Below are positions 1 through 8,293 of a DNA stretch of 10,917 nt, piece after piece. Origin of the DNA: Hydnum rufescens UP504 (Eukaryota > Basidiomycota > Agaricomycetes > Cantharellales > Hydnaceae); assembly GCA_014904985.1 (NCBI GenBank), contig MU129478.1:1-10917 (forward strand). The letters run 5' to 3'. The number at the start of each line of letters is the position of its first letter. The stretch's first letter is position 1. The notes beneath the pieces are model-generated. The model did no database searches, had not been told where the DNA came from, and was given only the letters and a program-made list of their open reading frames with translations. The position numbers and the translations under genes were made by a program.

Positions 1-783
1 CTAAGTGTGAATTTTCAGGACAATTGCATGAATGGAAGGCTCTGGGGAGGAAATTGCCATTTAGGGGGAGTTCTGTGGAACAGTGCCTAAATGGAGTCCA
101 GTTAGGCTGATATTTTTCATGTGTACTCCCCACATATGCATTAGACTAGTGGCATGATATAAGAGCCATCTCTGCTCTACATGTTATGTAATTCACTTTT
201 GATCTTTCTCCCCCTCCCCCTCAACTTCAGCCACTTCCACACATCCAATTCCTTCTATTTTTGGATATACTCAGTACTATAATATTAAAAGCCTATTCCA
301 CCTAGTTTGTACCTAATATGGAGTATTTCACATTCATGGTAGGGTTTTGTTCCCTTTTTGCCTGAAAAGGATGTTAAGTGTCTATAAGTCAACTAAATAA
401 GCTGATTTTTGGCACATGGTTAATTAATTACATTATAATACTCCATGAAAATTTCAAGTCCATGTCTTGCTTGTAAGGGGATTAATGTTTAAGCCTATTT
501 GCCTCATAGCTCCATAAGTACTGAAGAGACCTGGCTGGAAATTAAATTTTTTTTTGATTAAACAGCATATAATCACATGATAAGTTTCAGAATGATCTGC
601 CTAGTGCTTATTCTTCAGCAATTTCCCATGCTTCTGGTATCCATTGTTCAGTTCACTGCCCTGAAGTAGATAGATTGAGATAATTTTTGGCCCATAATTA
701 GTACACTACATTACATACTATATGTTCACTGTGTTATATCTACTCTAACTAGGCTGTGTTGTTTCCTTTTGTGGTTGCTTCAG
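1..783. other. Noncoding AT-rich sequence, no gene seen
   Basis: No open frame longer than about 60 codons and no recognisable protein in either strand. There is no CpG at all. Long T runs (for example 546-555) and several TAATTA-like tracts occur. No terminal repeats could be paired with the rest of the window. It is most likely decayed transposon or intergenic sequence. Confidence 0.5.
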
Positions 784-1103
784 CCCAGGAAATTGCCAGC
801 ATTGAGTCAATCCAGAAGTTGCCAGACCTCACAACATTCTAATAGCACAACACCAATGAGCCCAGACACACCACCACACCCTAGAACCACAGTGATAAAG
901 TGAGTCCCTATATTTTTTTAGATACATCTGTGCAAAAAGAGTGGCCAAAGCCACTCTTTTTGTCCTGCTTGGGATTTTTTACTAATTCCGATTCTGCTGT
1001 ACATGACTATAGGTCACCCCTCTGGCAACCCTTGGGCTCAAGAACCAGCCCCACCTTCCTTCCCCCTCATTCCCAGCCCCCCAATAATGTAAGAACAATG
1101 TGA
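784..1103 (+). other. Possible two-exon Pro/Ser-rich coding remnant
   Basis: A stretch from 784, directly after a TTGCTTCAG acceptor-like site, reads as a Ser/Pro/Thr-rich peptide containing TPMSPDTPPHPRTT and stays open to a GTGAGT donor-like site at 898. An ACTATAG acceptor-like site at 1011 would join it in phase to a Pro-rich segment containing PTFLPPHSQPP that ends at a TGA at 1101-1103. The putative intron is 114 bases, long for this window. I do not recognise a family; such low-complexity peptides can arise by chance, so this is only a candidate. Confidence 0.15.
933..962. repeat. Perfect 13-bp hairpin
   Basis: The arm CAAAAAGAGTGGC (933-945) is followed by a 4-base loop and then its exact complement GCCACTCTTTTTG (950-962). 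It lies within the CpG-free block. The right arm ends in a T run, so it superficially resembles a bacterial terminator, but the context is fungal. It may be the core of a fold-back element or chance. Confidence 0.8.
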
Positions 1104-1491
1104 ATAGTGCCAGCCTAAGGGCCAGTGCCATTTGCACTGCTAATACATTGTGGGAGGTTGGAGAGGGTTCAGCTCCCCCACCTGCTCTCTAAAACTGGCA
1201 TTCATGGGCACCTGGGTGTCCTCTAATCTCCCATGAAATTAAAACCTGTGTCTGGTGGCTGTAAGCACTGGCTGTGCCCTTTTTCTTTTTAAACAAAAAT
1301 TGTCTGTTGTCAAATCTAAGTTTTGTGAATAAATATTGTAAAATAGAATAGATATAAATGAGTACAGTGTGCTCTTGCAATATCTAAGGAGTAAGTGGTG
1401 TGTAGCAGACTGGGGACTCCCAGCAACTGTGTTGGTATGCAACATGTGATTTCCAAATTTGGGAATCCTTGGAGGTACTGGTGATCTTGGT

Positions 1492-1632
1492 GAGCTCTGG
1501 GTGATTCTGGTAAGGTCTGGGTGAACCTGGGGAAGCCAAAGTTCACTGCCACCTACTGGGAGCTAACCCAGAGCTAGATCAGGGCTTCCTGAGACCATTT
1601 TGGGCTTACCCAGACCTGGTGACCCCAGAGCT
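1492..1632. repeat. Imperfect fold-back (nested inverted repeats)
   Basis: Two arm pairs are nested in the right order: AGCTCTGGG (1493-1501) with CCCAGAGCT (1624-1632), and GGTCTGGGT (1514-1522) with ACCCAGACC (1609-1617). The left half also repeats CTGGGTGA/CTGGTGA several times between 1478 and 1530. Together they could form a long interrupted stem around a roughly 86-base loop. It may be a decayed fold-back or MITE-like element; its ends are not defined. Confidence 0.45.
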
Positions 1633-1764
1633 TCTCAGGGGCTACTGCCCTGAACCCCCAGCATTTTTCAGGCAGACCCAGGGCTAAAAAATAAGCCCCA
1701 GTGAGCCCAATTTTTTGAGCCTGAAAGTGAGAGTAACCTGGGGAAACTCATATATACCAGAGCC

Positions 1765-1832
1765 AGTTAGCTAAGATGTGCCTATAGGGAATATCCTAGC
1801 TAACTAGGTGCCTCAGGTTGATTGCCTCAGGT
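1765..1832. repeat. Inverted repeat plus short direct repeat
   Basis: AGTTAGCTAAG (1765-1775) pairs with CCTAGCTAACT (1795-1805) with one mismatch, which is a transition. Immediately after, TGCCTCAGGT occurs twice, at 1809-1818 and 1823-1832. No function can be assigned. Confidence 0.5.
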
Positions 1833-2384
1833 GACTCAGTCTCATATTAGAGGACTATTGTTATTGTAGATAGTACCTGGATAATAGAACTATATACAAT
1901 ATGTAAGAAGTCTGAAAGGAGTGGAGTACTATTCCTCCCCAGGTCCATTGCTGCCACTGGGATATTGCTGTTTCCCTCCTAGAACAATCAATTCTTGTCC
2001 AGGACCCTCCAAATTTGTATGGTAGCTGTATGGGGTATGTATCTAGGATCCTGCACAAACAGTTTTAAAAAATTGTATGTGGCTCTCCCTGATGACACTG
2101 ATTATTGCTGGAAATTGTGAAATTCAGTACTTTTAAATCATCAGAATTGCATTCATGAATTGTGTAGTGACTCAGTAATGGAAGAACTGCCTGAATATTG
2201 TGGGCCAGTGTACTGGGTGGAATTTCACATCTCTATGGTCTGGGATGTTGAAGAATTGGTGCAGAGCCACTTATATTTGCACAATGAGAAGAACAATAGA
2301 GCATTTGATCAGAGCTCAAGCAAATGCTTGAGGGGAACTTCAGTACATCCCACAAACTGTCTAGAAGGATACACTGACTAAGCA

Positions 2385-3847
2385 ATGAGCACTAGAGCTT
2401 GCCCATCTCCAATTCCAACATGGGACTCAGCTGTAAAGGTGGTTGGCATGCCAGCATTTTCATCCATTTCTATCAAGCAAACTACAACAAGTAACCAAAC
2501 CCTCCTCTCTGCCTCTGTCTCCATTGTGGACAAAAAAATGCCTCCCAAACAGTGGGGCTGGTCTGAGAAGGACATGCAAGAAACTATAGCTGAGTATAGA
2601 GCTGGAAAGTACACTCATGCTGCATCTGCTGCTGTTGCATATGGTATCCCAGCAAGGACCCTTCACTGGCACCTCAAAAATGGGGATGATATGTCACAAT
2701 CAAAGGGCCATGTCCACCAGCAGCTTCTCACACCAGCTCAGGTAAGATATAAATTCCATGAGCTTCAAATAATTAACTGATGTGCTGTGTGCTGTCCAAG
2801 GAAAAGGCACTCCTTGATTGGATCATTCATCTTGGCCTCCTTGCTCAACCACTAGACTGTTGGACCATTGGACCCTTTGTTAAAGACATATGTGGGAGTT
2901 TCCCTGGAAAGAACTGGCTACAGTGATTCCTGGTGTGCAACAATGATGGTGTGCAGTTCTGTTGGACTGCAGCACTAGATCCTAAGCATGCCCAGTCATT
3001 CAATTCCACTACTGTACATGACCACTTTGACAAACTAAAAGGTGTTATAGAGGAGCATGGCATTCCTTGGGAGAATATTTACAATATGGATGAGAAAGGC
3101 TGCCAACTTGGTGGAGGGCAGAAGGGCCATCATTGCAAATAGCTATTTGGATGTAACTCTTGTGATTGATACCATATACACAATGCAAACCTTGAGCTTG
3201 TTACAGTTGTGGAATGTGTCAGTGCTGATGGACATGCAATGAAACCATACATTATCTTCAAAGGGAAGCGGCTCTGTCATGCATGGTTTGAGGCTTCAGG
3301 TGCTGAAAGAGCAGCAGGGTATAAATAATTTCATCTCCTCTGCTCCCTAGCACACAGGTCTAATCTGTATCATGTTAGCATCAGCATATCAGAAAATGGA
3401 TGGATCAATAATGACCATTGTGAAAAATGGCTCAATATTGCATTCCTACCTCAAGCCCAAGCATGAAACAAATCTGGGAAACTGATCCTGTTGATCTGTG
3501 ATGGCCATGGTTCACATGTCACCCAGGATCTTCTCATTAAGGCACACAAGCACAATGTGTTCATGTTTTGCTTACTGCCACACTGTACACACCAGCTTCA
3601 GCCCCTTGATGTGGGTATATTTGGCCCATTCCAATCTGCCTTTGGTGACAGAGTGGATGACTTTCTGGAGGATCAAAAACATTATAGAAGAAGGGTTGGG
3701 AGCTCCAATGACTGTCAAATCAAAATCTGGTTCAGCCAGTGTGTAGATGGGAGACTGTGTTTCTATTTATTCAAATGGGTTGGTTCACTTCAATGGTTGA
3801 TCACTCTCTGCAAGATGTGTATGTGTTTAGTGGAGAATGGAATGTGA
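2385..3847 (+). pseudogene. Dead pogo/Tigger-type DDE transposase
   Basis: The first exon (open from 2385; the family-typical start is the ATG at 2538, giving MPPKQWGW) encodes a psq-type helix-turn-helix DNA-binding domain ending in LLTPAQ. A GTAAGA donor at 2742, a CTGAT branch-like motif and an AAG acceptor at 2800 remove a 59-base intron and continue in phase with EKALLDWI, as expected for fungal pogo proteins. Exon 2 carries LDPKHAQSFN, NIYNMDEKG (first Asp, 3089-3091), ICDGHGSH (second Asp, 3500-3502) and LQPLDVGIFGPF (third Asp, 3608-3610), so the DDD triad is intact with 36 residues between the last two. In-frame stops lie at 2924, 3140, 3167, 3326 and 3464. The one at 3326 could be removed by a 39-base intron at 3319-3357, which keeps phase. 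Resemblance ends near 3670, so the C-terminus is lost. In active elements this enzyme cuts and pastes DNA in the nucleus at TA sites; this copy cannot. Confidence 0.88.
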
Positions 3848-3880
3848 TATGGACTAGCTATAGTCAATAATATATCATAG

Positions 3881-3934
3881 ATGCTTATAGGAAGGCTTAT
3901 ATGTGGGGGATGCTTGTAGAAAGGCTTATATGTG
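3881..3934. repeat. 29-base tandem duplication
   Basis: The 25-base sequences at 3881-3905 and 3910-3934 differ at two positions, both transitions, and are offset by 29 bases. Both contain AAGGCTTATATGTG. They lie about 35 bases after the end of the transposase reading frame and could be part of a subterminal repeat of that element; no partner was found upstream. Confidence 0.7.
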
Positions 3935-4363
3935 TTCATGTTGTGTTCATTCATTTACTGATATTTGTGTGTCCTTGTTTACATCCTCCTGGTCAAAATG
4001 GGGATATCTGTGGGTTATAGAATGGTCAGTGCTTGGTTAGTTTTGTTAGTATGCTTCTATCTTCTTTCCTGACTTGTATTTCATTATGCTTACTGTTTCC
4101 TTGGATGTCCAGCAACTCTAACCTTAGGTTCTGCAACTATCCTTGGCTTTAGTATTTTGTGTAGAAGGCTTCCAGTAGCTTGGTCTCAACAACCTTGAAG
4201 ATGACTTAGCTCCAGATGGCTTTAGATAGACTGTTCTTTAGATTATAAGCAGAATGGTTGACAGTAGTAGACAGTGGTTGATTTCCAGAGTGAGGAGATG
4301 GGGGGGTACAAGAAAATCTGCTAGCTTATATACCTTTCTGAATGTGGCTGTGCATGGAGCAAG
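3935..4363. other. Noncoding transposon-like sequence, no gene seen
   Basis: CpG-free sequence with no protein-like open frame on either strand. It is TG-rich, as expected from CpG decay. No structure beyond chance short repeats was noticed. Confidence 0.45.
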
Positions 4364-4606
4364 AACAAAAGAGTAATAAAGCTATGAGATCATGGTGATG
4401 TCATGGGGGAGTCATAGTGGAGTAGAACAAAAGAGAAATAACAAAATGATGTCATAATGCAGTCATAGCTGAGTCATCCATAGAGTGTGATGTCATAGTG
4501 ATGTCATTCATAAAGAGAACAAAAGGATTCATAAAAGGAATGATGTCACTAATTTGCTGAGCTTGTGGAGTAGTTGAAGCATGATGTCACTGGTCTTGTG
4601 ATGTAT
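4364..4606. repeat. Degenerate tandem array with TGATGTCA octamers
   Basis: The exact octamer TGATGTCA occurs six times: 4396-4403, 4447-4454, 4488-4495, 4499-4506, 4541-4548 and 4582-4589, with a seventh near-copy at 4599. AGAACAAAAG recurs at about 4364, 4425 and 4517, and GTCATA or GTCATC recurs between them. The spacings of 51, 41, 11, 42 and 41 bases suggest a repeat unit of roughly 40-60 bases that has diverged. TGATGTCA is one deamination away from the palindrome TGACGTCA, the core of CRE/bZIP sites, but nothing shows that it was a binding site. Confidence 0.7.
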
Positions 4607-4747
4607 CTTGGAGCTCATGGGAAGTGAAATTAAGGGACATCTCCAGGTTTTGGAGATTAATCTGGGCCTAGTCCAGTGGTTAAGGTGTTTTTGTTACTGG
4701 TTAATAATAGGAACAAGTGCATGGGGTGGGATTTGATGTAGAGACAG

Positions 4748-4844
4748 CAGTTTGTGTCTGTAATAGGTGTGCTCAGTACCATTTGATGTGGATTTTTAAT
4801 AGCTTTCTGGGTGCAGCAGTTCTGAGCAGATCAGACACAAACTG
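4748..4844. repeat. Perfect 13-bp inverted repeat
   Basis: CAGTTTGTGTCTG (4748-4760) and CAGACACAAACTG (4832-4844) are exact reverse complements, 71 bases apart. The pair straddles the start of the first 160-base direct repeat. It may be a decayed terminal or subterminal inverted repeat. Confidence 0.6.
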
Positions 4845-5100
4845 ACAGAGAAATTCATTTTTTACTGATGGGTGTTGATTCTGATAGTAATATTGTTCTG
4901 TAGAGTGCATTTTTTATCTGTTCTTTGTGTTACTGGTACCATTAGATGTGGATTTTTAATGTCTTTCTAGGAGTGGTGGTTCCAAGAGGATTGGATGTGA
5001 ACTGATGGAGAAATTCATTTTTTACTGGAAATTCCGGATTTTCATAGTAAAATGGGTCTGGACAGTGCAGTTTTGGTCTGTTCAACTTGTGTTTGGTACT
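4776..5100. repeat. Two tandem copies of a ~160-base repeat
   Basis: Copy one starts at GTACCATT (4776) and copy two at GTACCATT (4936), an offset of 160 bases. Shared blocks in the same order are GATGTGGATTTTTAAT, CTTTCT, GAGAAATTCATTTTTTACTG and a TCTGTTC-like block near the end. A weaker third copy may begin at 5096 (GGTACTGTG). The second copy contains the first CpG after the depleted block, at 5035. The array lies directly against the broken PSY2-like gene, so it may be the end of the inserted element. Confidence 0.75.
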
Positions 5101-5211
5101 GTGTGAAAGGTGTGATTTGTAGCTCTTTGAGTGTTATATGGGTGTATGTTTCTGATGTAATTTTGCATTTTCTGATACTGGATGTTTTTATCTTCCACAA
5201 TGTGGACTCAC

Positions 5212-6434
5212 AAAAGTTGGTAGATCTGGTGAATCTTCCGTTGTATGGTATCATCTTTAATTTCGATGACTTGCATGAACTTTGACGAGTTCTTGATGAA
5301 GTCCCGATATGAGGCTTTATGTGTTGGGAATTTGGGGTCATCTAAAAAAGGGAATGAGGCGCATTGTTACATGTGATCCTGAGGCTACTCACATTCCAGG
5401 ATGCCAACAATGCCAAGGAAGACATCCTCATGTAGAATATAATCAATGATGCCATGATTGTTCATAGACACTATTGATAATGGGTTTAGTCTAAATCCGA
5501 GGGCTCAGGTGGGAATTACCCACGAATAGTGTGCATAATACTATATAAGGCATGCAAATCTGTCAAGCTCTCCAAATCCTCAGCCTGCTCCATCACATCA
5601 ATTAATGATTTGATGTAGTCCTGGGTAGTATGTGCATTAGCACTTGCCGAAGCCACGGAAAGACAAACCCATTTCGTTTAAAAGATATTCGCATATGCGT
5701 TCACGACCGTGCAGCGTCTTGGCGATGACCTTGATAGCTGCTTCAACCTCTCCGATAATGCCAAGAGCAGGTTCAGGAAGACAGCCAGAGGCAACAATCG
5801 ATGCCGCAGTGAGACGGGAGCCCAAGCTTCCAGAACCAGAGGCCAGAGGGGACAAACTCGAGTCATCACCATCTTGAAGTCCATATGTCGTCAGTTGAAC
5901 CCACAAGGTGGAAGCATATTGGAGACACTCAACCCTTGGTGCGGAAGTGACACTGGACTTCAAGGATAAAGTCCCATATCTCAGCACAGCCCTCCACGTC
6001 CTGGAAGCTGAGGGCAAAATCTGTGCTGTCTGGCTCGGTCCACACAATCAAGGTTTCTGAAGGCAAGTGAAGGAGGTTTTCATGTGATGAATGTAGATGT
6101 CAGGGGAAATTTTCCAGGGGGACATTCTGCCACTCAGATCTCACTTTGCTGGCATTGATAGACATCAAAACCGCGGACTTGCGATTGGAGGATCTCAACA
6201 TCTCCTATTTCACTTTTGGCCACAATTTCAGCCTGGTCAAGTGCCTCATCATACATGCCAGTGCACACAGCAGTGCCTCAATCTGTCCACCGGACTCTGA
6301 CGAGTTCGTAAACCTATCACATTAGGGTCAGGGTCATGTTTCGGGAGCAAATAACTTGGGTGACGCGCCTTAACATGCTGCATGTCGGCCGAGTCACCTA
6401 CACTGTTCTCTTGTGAGTGAGACATGATGGTCAT
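5212..6434 (-). pseudogene. psy2: PP4 regulatory subunit 3 (PSY2/SMEK-like), 5' fragment
   Basis: PP4R3 proteins target the PP4 phosphatase to substrates in DNA-damage and checkpoint responses. Seven exons can be read (6434-6375, 6313-6145, 6056-5934, 5872-5669, 5620-5524, 5470-5393, 5341-5212), separated by introns of 48-88 bases. The translated order matches the family: VYELVRVRWTD, IVAKSEIGDVEILQ, DVYQCQQ, TLIVWTEPDSTDFALSFQ and GCAEIWDF form the RanBP1/EVH1-like N-terminal domain. LPEPALGIIGEVEAAIK, ERICEYLL, YIKSLIDVMEQAEDLESL, NNHGIIDYILHEDVFLG and FPTHKASYRDFI form the start of the SMK-1 (DUF625) helical region. Splice phases agree at every junction except 5621-5668, which is one base off. 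A TGA at 6278-6280 sits where the family has Arg (CGA-to-TGA). Only about 290 of the usual 800 or more residues remain: the frame ends at a GTGAGT donor (5211) and no later exon follows. The start (6434 or 6425) and first intron are the weakest parts. Confidence 0.85.
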
Positions 6435-6657
6435 GGGGGGTTGAGGGATTGTCACCAATATTCATGTCATCTGAGGAAACATCTGGGAGAGTAGCATCAG
6501 GTACGTGGACGGGTCGAAGAGGCACACCAGATGGGCTGAGACCTAAGTCTTGGGCTGGGAAGGAGGATTGTTCGTCTTTATCCATGTTGGAACCTTGCTT
6601 TGGCAAGCCGGGTGCAGTTACGCACTTGGGGCAACCGGGAGCGCTCTCAGGCTGCAA
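6394..6657 (-). other. Open Pro/Ser/Asp-rich frame, unidentified
   Basis: An open frame of 87 codons contains MDKDEQSSFPAQ, SGVPLRPVHVPDATLP and SSDDMNIGD. Its composition resembles a disordered N-terminal tail. It lies directly upstream of, and overlaps, the first exon of the PSY2-like fragment in another frame. It could be the true N-terminal region of that gene, displaced by a frameshift, or part of an upstream gene. No splice choice I tried joins it in phase to the VYELV exon. Confidence 0.25.
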
Positions 6658-6768
6658 CGCATCTCGGCACCCCCTGCTATTGAGTTCGCTACTGGCTACT
6701 GCTGCATGATAAATAACGAGTCACTTCTGATCCATATGAAAGTCTTCTGGGGCACGGCTGTCCTGACA

Positions 6769-6789
6769 TATATCAGGTCTCCTGATATA
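6769..6789. repeat. Short perfect inverted repeat
   Basis: TATATCAGG (6769-6777) and CCTGATATA (6781-6789) flank a 3-base loop. No gene overlaps it convincingly. It is small enough to be chance. Confidence 0.5.
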
Positions 6790-6996
6790 GCAAAGCTTAA
6801 AACCTAGCTTGGAAAGTACTGGTGTGCAAATTACCGGAGGACCAGATCCAAAAATGGGGGTGGGATGCCAGGTGGAGGATGTTGGTCTGGCAGGCCAGAA
6901 TTACCACATAGTTTAACTTTGTCCATATCGACAGCCACAGCCACTACCCACTACCATGTGATTGTTTCTGTCTCCAATCCTGCTTCTCTAAAATCC

Positions 6997-7039
6997 TGAA
7001 TCCAAGATATATTCAAAGCCTATTGGCATCTTGGATTCA
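6997..7039. repeat. 12-bp perfect hairpin
   Basis: TGAATCCAAGAT (6997-7008) and ATCTTGGATTCA (7028-7039) are exact complements around a 19-base loop. It lies within the unidentified minus-strand remnant. It may be a small fold-back or chance. Confidence 0.6.
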
Positions 7040-8293
7040 CATCCTTTGGCGGCCCAGGTACAAGCATTGTATTGAACTTGGGCCCTTCCCTTGTGCTGAT
7101 ATTTATGAAGTGTTTCAGGGACTCACATAATGATTTTCGGGTGCCTGTTCCTTGAAAGATTGCCGTGGTTAGACGCAAGAACCTTGCAGACCTTTTGAGC
7201 ATTTTCAATGCACTTCCTGGACCTGGATCCACTCAGCTCACCTTCAGCATTGCTCTCGTAAAATGTGGGGAGCTTGCAGACATGCTAGCCTTTCTTCTTT
7301 TCGCATGAGTGCCACATTAGTGGCCCCCTGATAAGCCTCTTGTCGGTAATATCGTTTCAAGACTGCCAGGGGCACTTGGAATGTCTGCTCCTGGCTTTGC
7401 AGTTCAAAAATGTCCAAAAGAGCTTCCTCAAATAGCACTGTAAGCATATTCCATGGTAGCATGTCCAAATCCTAGCTGATGGGACCCAATCAAGGGCAGC
7501 TCCGACTGGGATTAGTGCTGCAGGTTCACCAATTCCCACTATGCATACATTCATCCTGTATGTTTAACTCCTTGAGCCGTGGGTCTTATTGCTCTAGCAG
7601 TGTATCAGCTCTCCCTGACCACCGTAACGGATTGGATCACTTGTCTATTGTTGTGTCTCTCAGCAGCGATCAGGCTGCTGTACACTTCAATCAATCTGGC
7701 TGTATCCCACCCTAACTCTGGTTGGGGGCTTGTGACCTTGATCTTCAATGAAGCGACCCCAGAAAGAAAGGATGCGGGACTCTTCCGCTAGTCTGGTGGC
7801 TCCGTATTTGGTCTCATTCTTAGCACTGAGCAATTTGCCTCTGGCGCTCTATGAGGCCAGCCTTTGACCACCCTCTCACCTCATTTTTCATCATTCCCCC
7901 AATGATGGTGCGACTGCTAATAATGGCCCCGCAAGCCACTTTGTCCCATTCATGGACCTCGGCTTCTCGAAACCTCCATGAGTGTACCAAAAAAGCATAT
8001 CAGTTTTGGTCCTCTTTATCTGTATTTTTGTTTCTTGAGTTGTTTTTCAAGCTGCTGTGAACAATGCAGCAAGGATATGGAATTTTGGCATCTCTTTATC
8101 GCCAGTTGGTTCATCAATGGTCCAGCTGTATATTCCTTCTGATCAGCTTGCATCCTATTATAGAAAGCATTATCTTCGGAGGAGGTCAAGTGTTTATTCA
8201 CCTAGCTTACTAGAGAATATGCCATCGACCATGCTTGGGTACTGGATTGCGACTTTCTCTTCCGCTTCGCCATCCTCCAGGGGTTCCCTGGGC
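7020..8293 (-). pseudogene. Unidentified protein-coding remnant, broken
   Basis: Several minus-strand stretches in succession read like real helical protein. They are about 8293-8178 (EPLEDGEAEEKVAIQYPSMV), 7999-7823 (WRFREAEVHEWDKVACGAII then KAGLIERQRQIA), 7821-7690 (YGATRLAEESRILSFWGRFI), 7700-7608 (ARLIEVYSSLIAAERHNNRQ), 7474-7247 (PWNMLTVLFEEALLDIFELQ then VPLAVLKRYYRQEAYQ) and 7232-7020 (less convincing). They are in order but in different frames, with stops between (for example 7820-7822, 7687-7689, 7605-7607). The 7821-7690 and 7700-7608 blocks overlap by 11 bases, so at least one true frameshift is needed. It lies upstream of, and in the same direction as, the PSY2-like fragment; whether it belongs to one gene or two is unclear. 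I do not recognise the family. CpG content is ordinary here, unlike positions 1-5034. Confidence 0.45.

Larger units (their letters stand above)
1104..2384. other. Noncoding stretch with fold-back sequence, no gene seen
   Basis: No open frame here resembles a known protein; those present are short and on both strands. The middle part (about 1450-1840) holds the paired repeats listed separately. The last 220 bases lead into the pogo-type transposase and may be its 5' flank, but I found no terminal inverted repeat that pairs with the sequence 3' of the transposase. Confidence 0.45.
1..5034. other. CpG-depleted transposon-rich block
   Basis: Reading every line for the dinucleotide CG gives only two hits in this interval, at 989-990 and 3269-3270; the next is at 5035-5036 and then 5239-5240, after which CpG becomes common (ten in 5641-5760). 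Base composition is not extremely AT-rich, so the loss is specific to CpG. It is known that fungal transposons are often methylated at cytosine and lose CpG by deamination to TpG or CpA; the three CGA-to-TGA type stops in the transposase inside the block fit this. The block probably contains several nested or adjacent elements, since coding, fold-back and direct-repeat parts differ in character. Confidence 0.85.

Noticed and set aside
933..962. Rho-independent terminator
   Set aside because: The stem plus T run looks right, but every other signal in the window is fungal.
3057..3242. 61-residue plus-strand open frame overlapping the transposase
   Set aside because: Shadow frame; the DDE motif NMDEKG is in the other frame.
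4364..4606. CRISPR-like array
   Set aside because: Repeat units are short and diverged with unequal spacing, and the genome is eukaryotic.
5042..5341. 99-residue minus-strand open frame
   Set aside because: Only the SKLKMIPYNGR part overlaps the last PSY2-like exon, and in the wrong frame; the rest lies in repeat sequence.
5637..6047. 136-residue minus-strand open frame as a gene of its own
   Set aside because: Its second half is an exon of the PSY2-like fragment; its first half reads through an intron (5873-5933) and an exon in the wrong frame.
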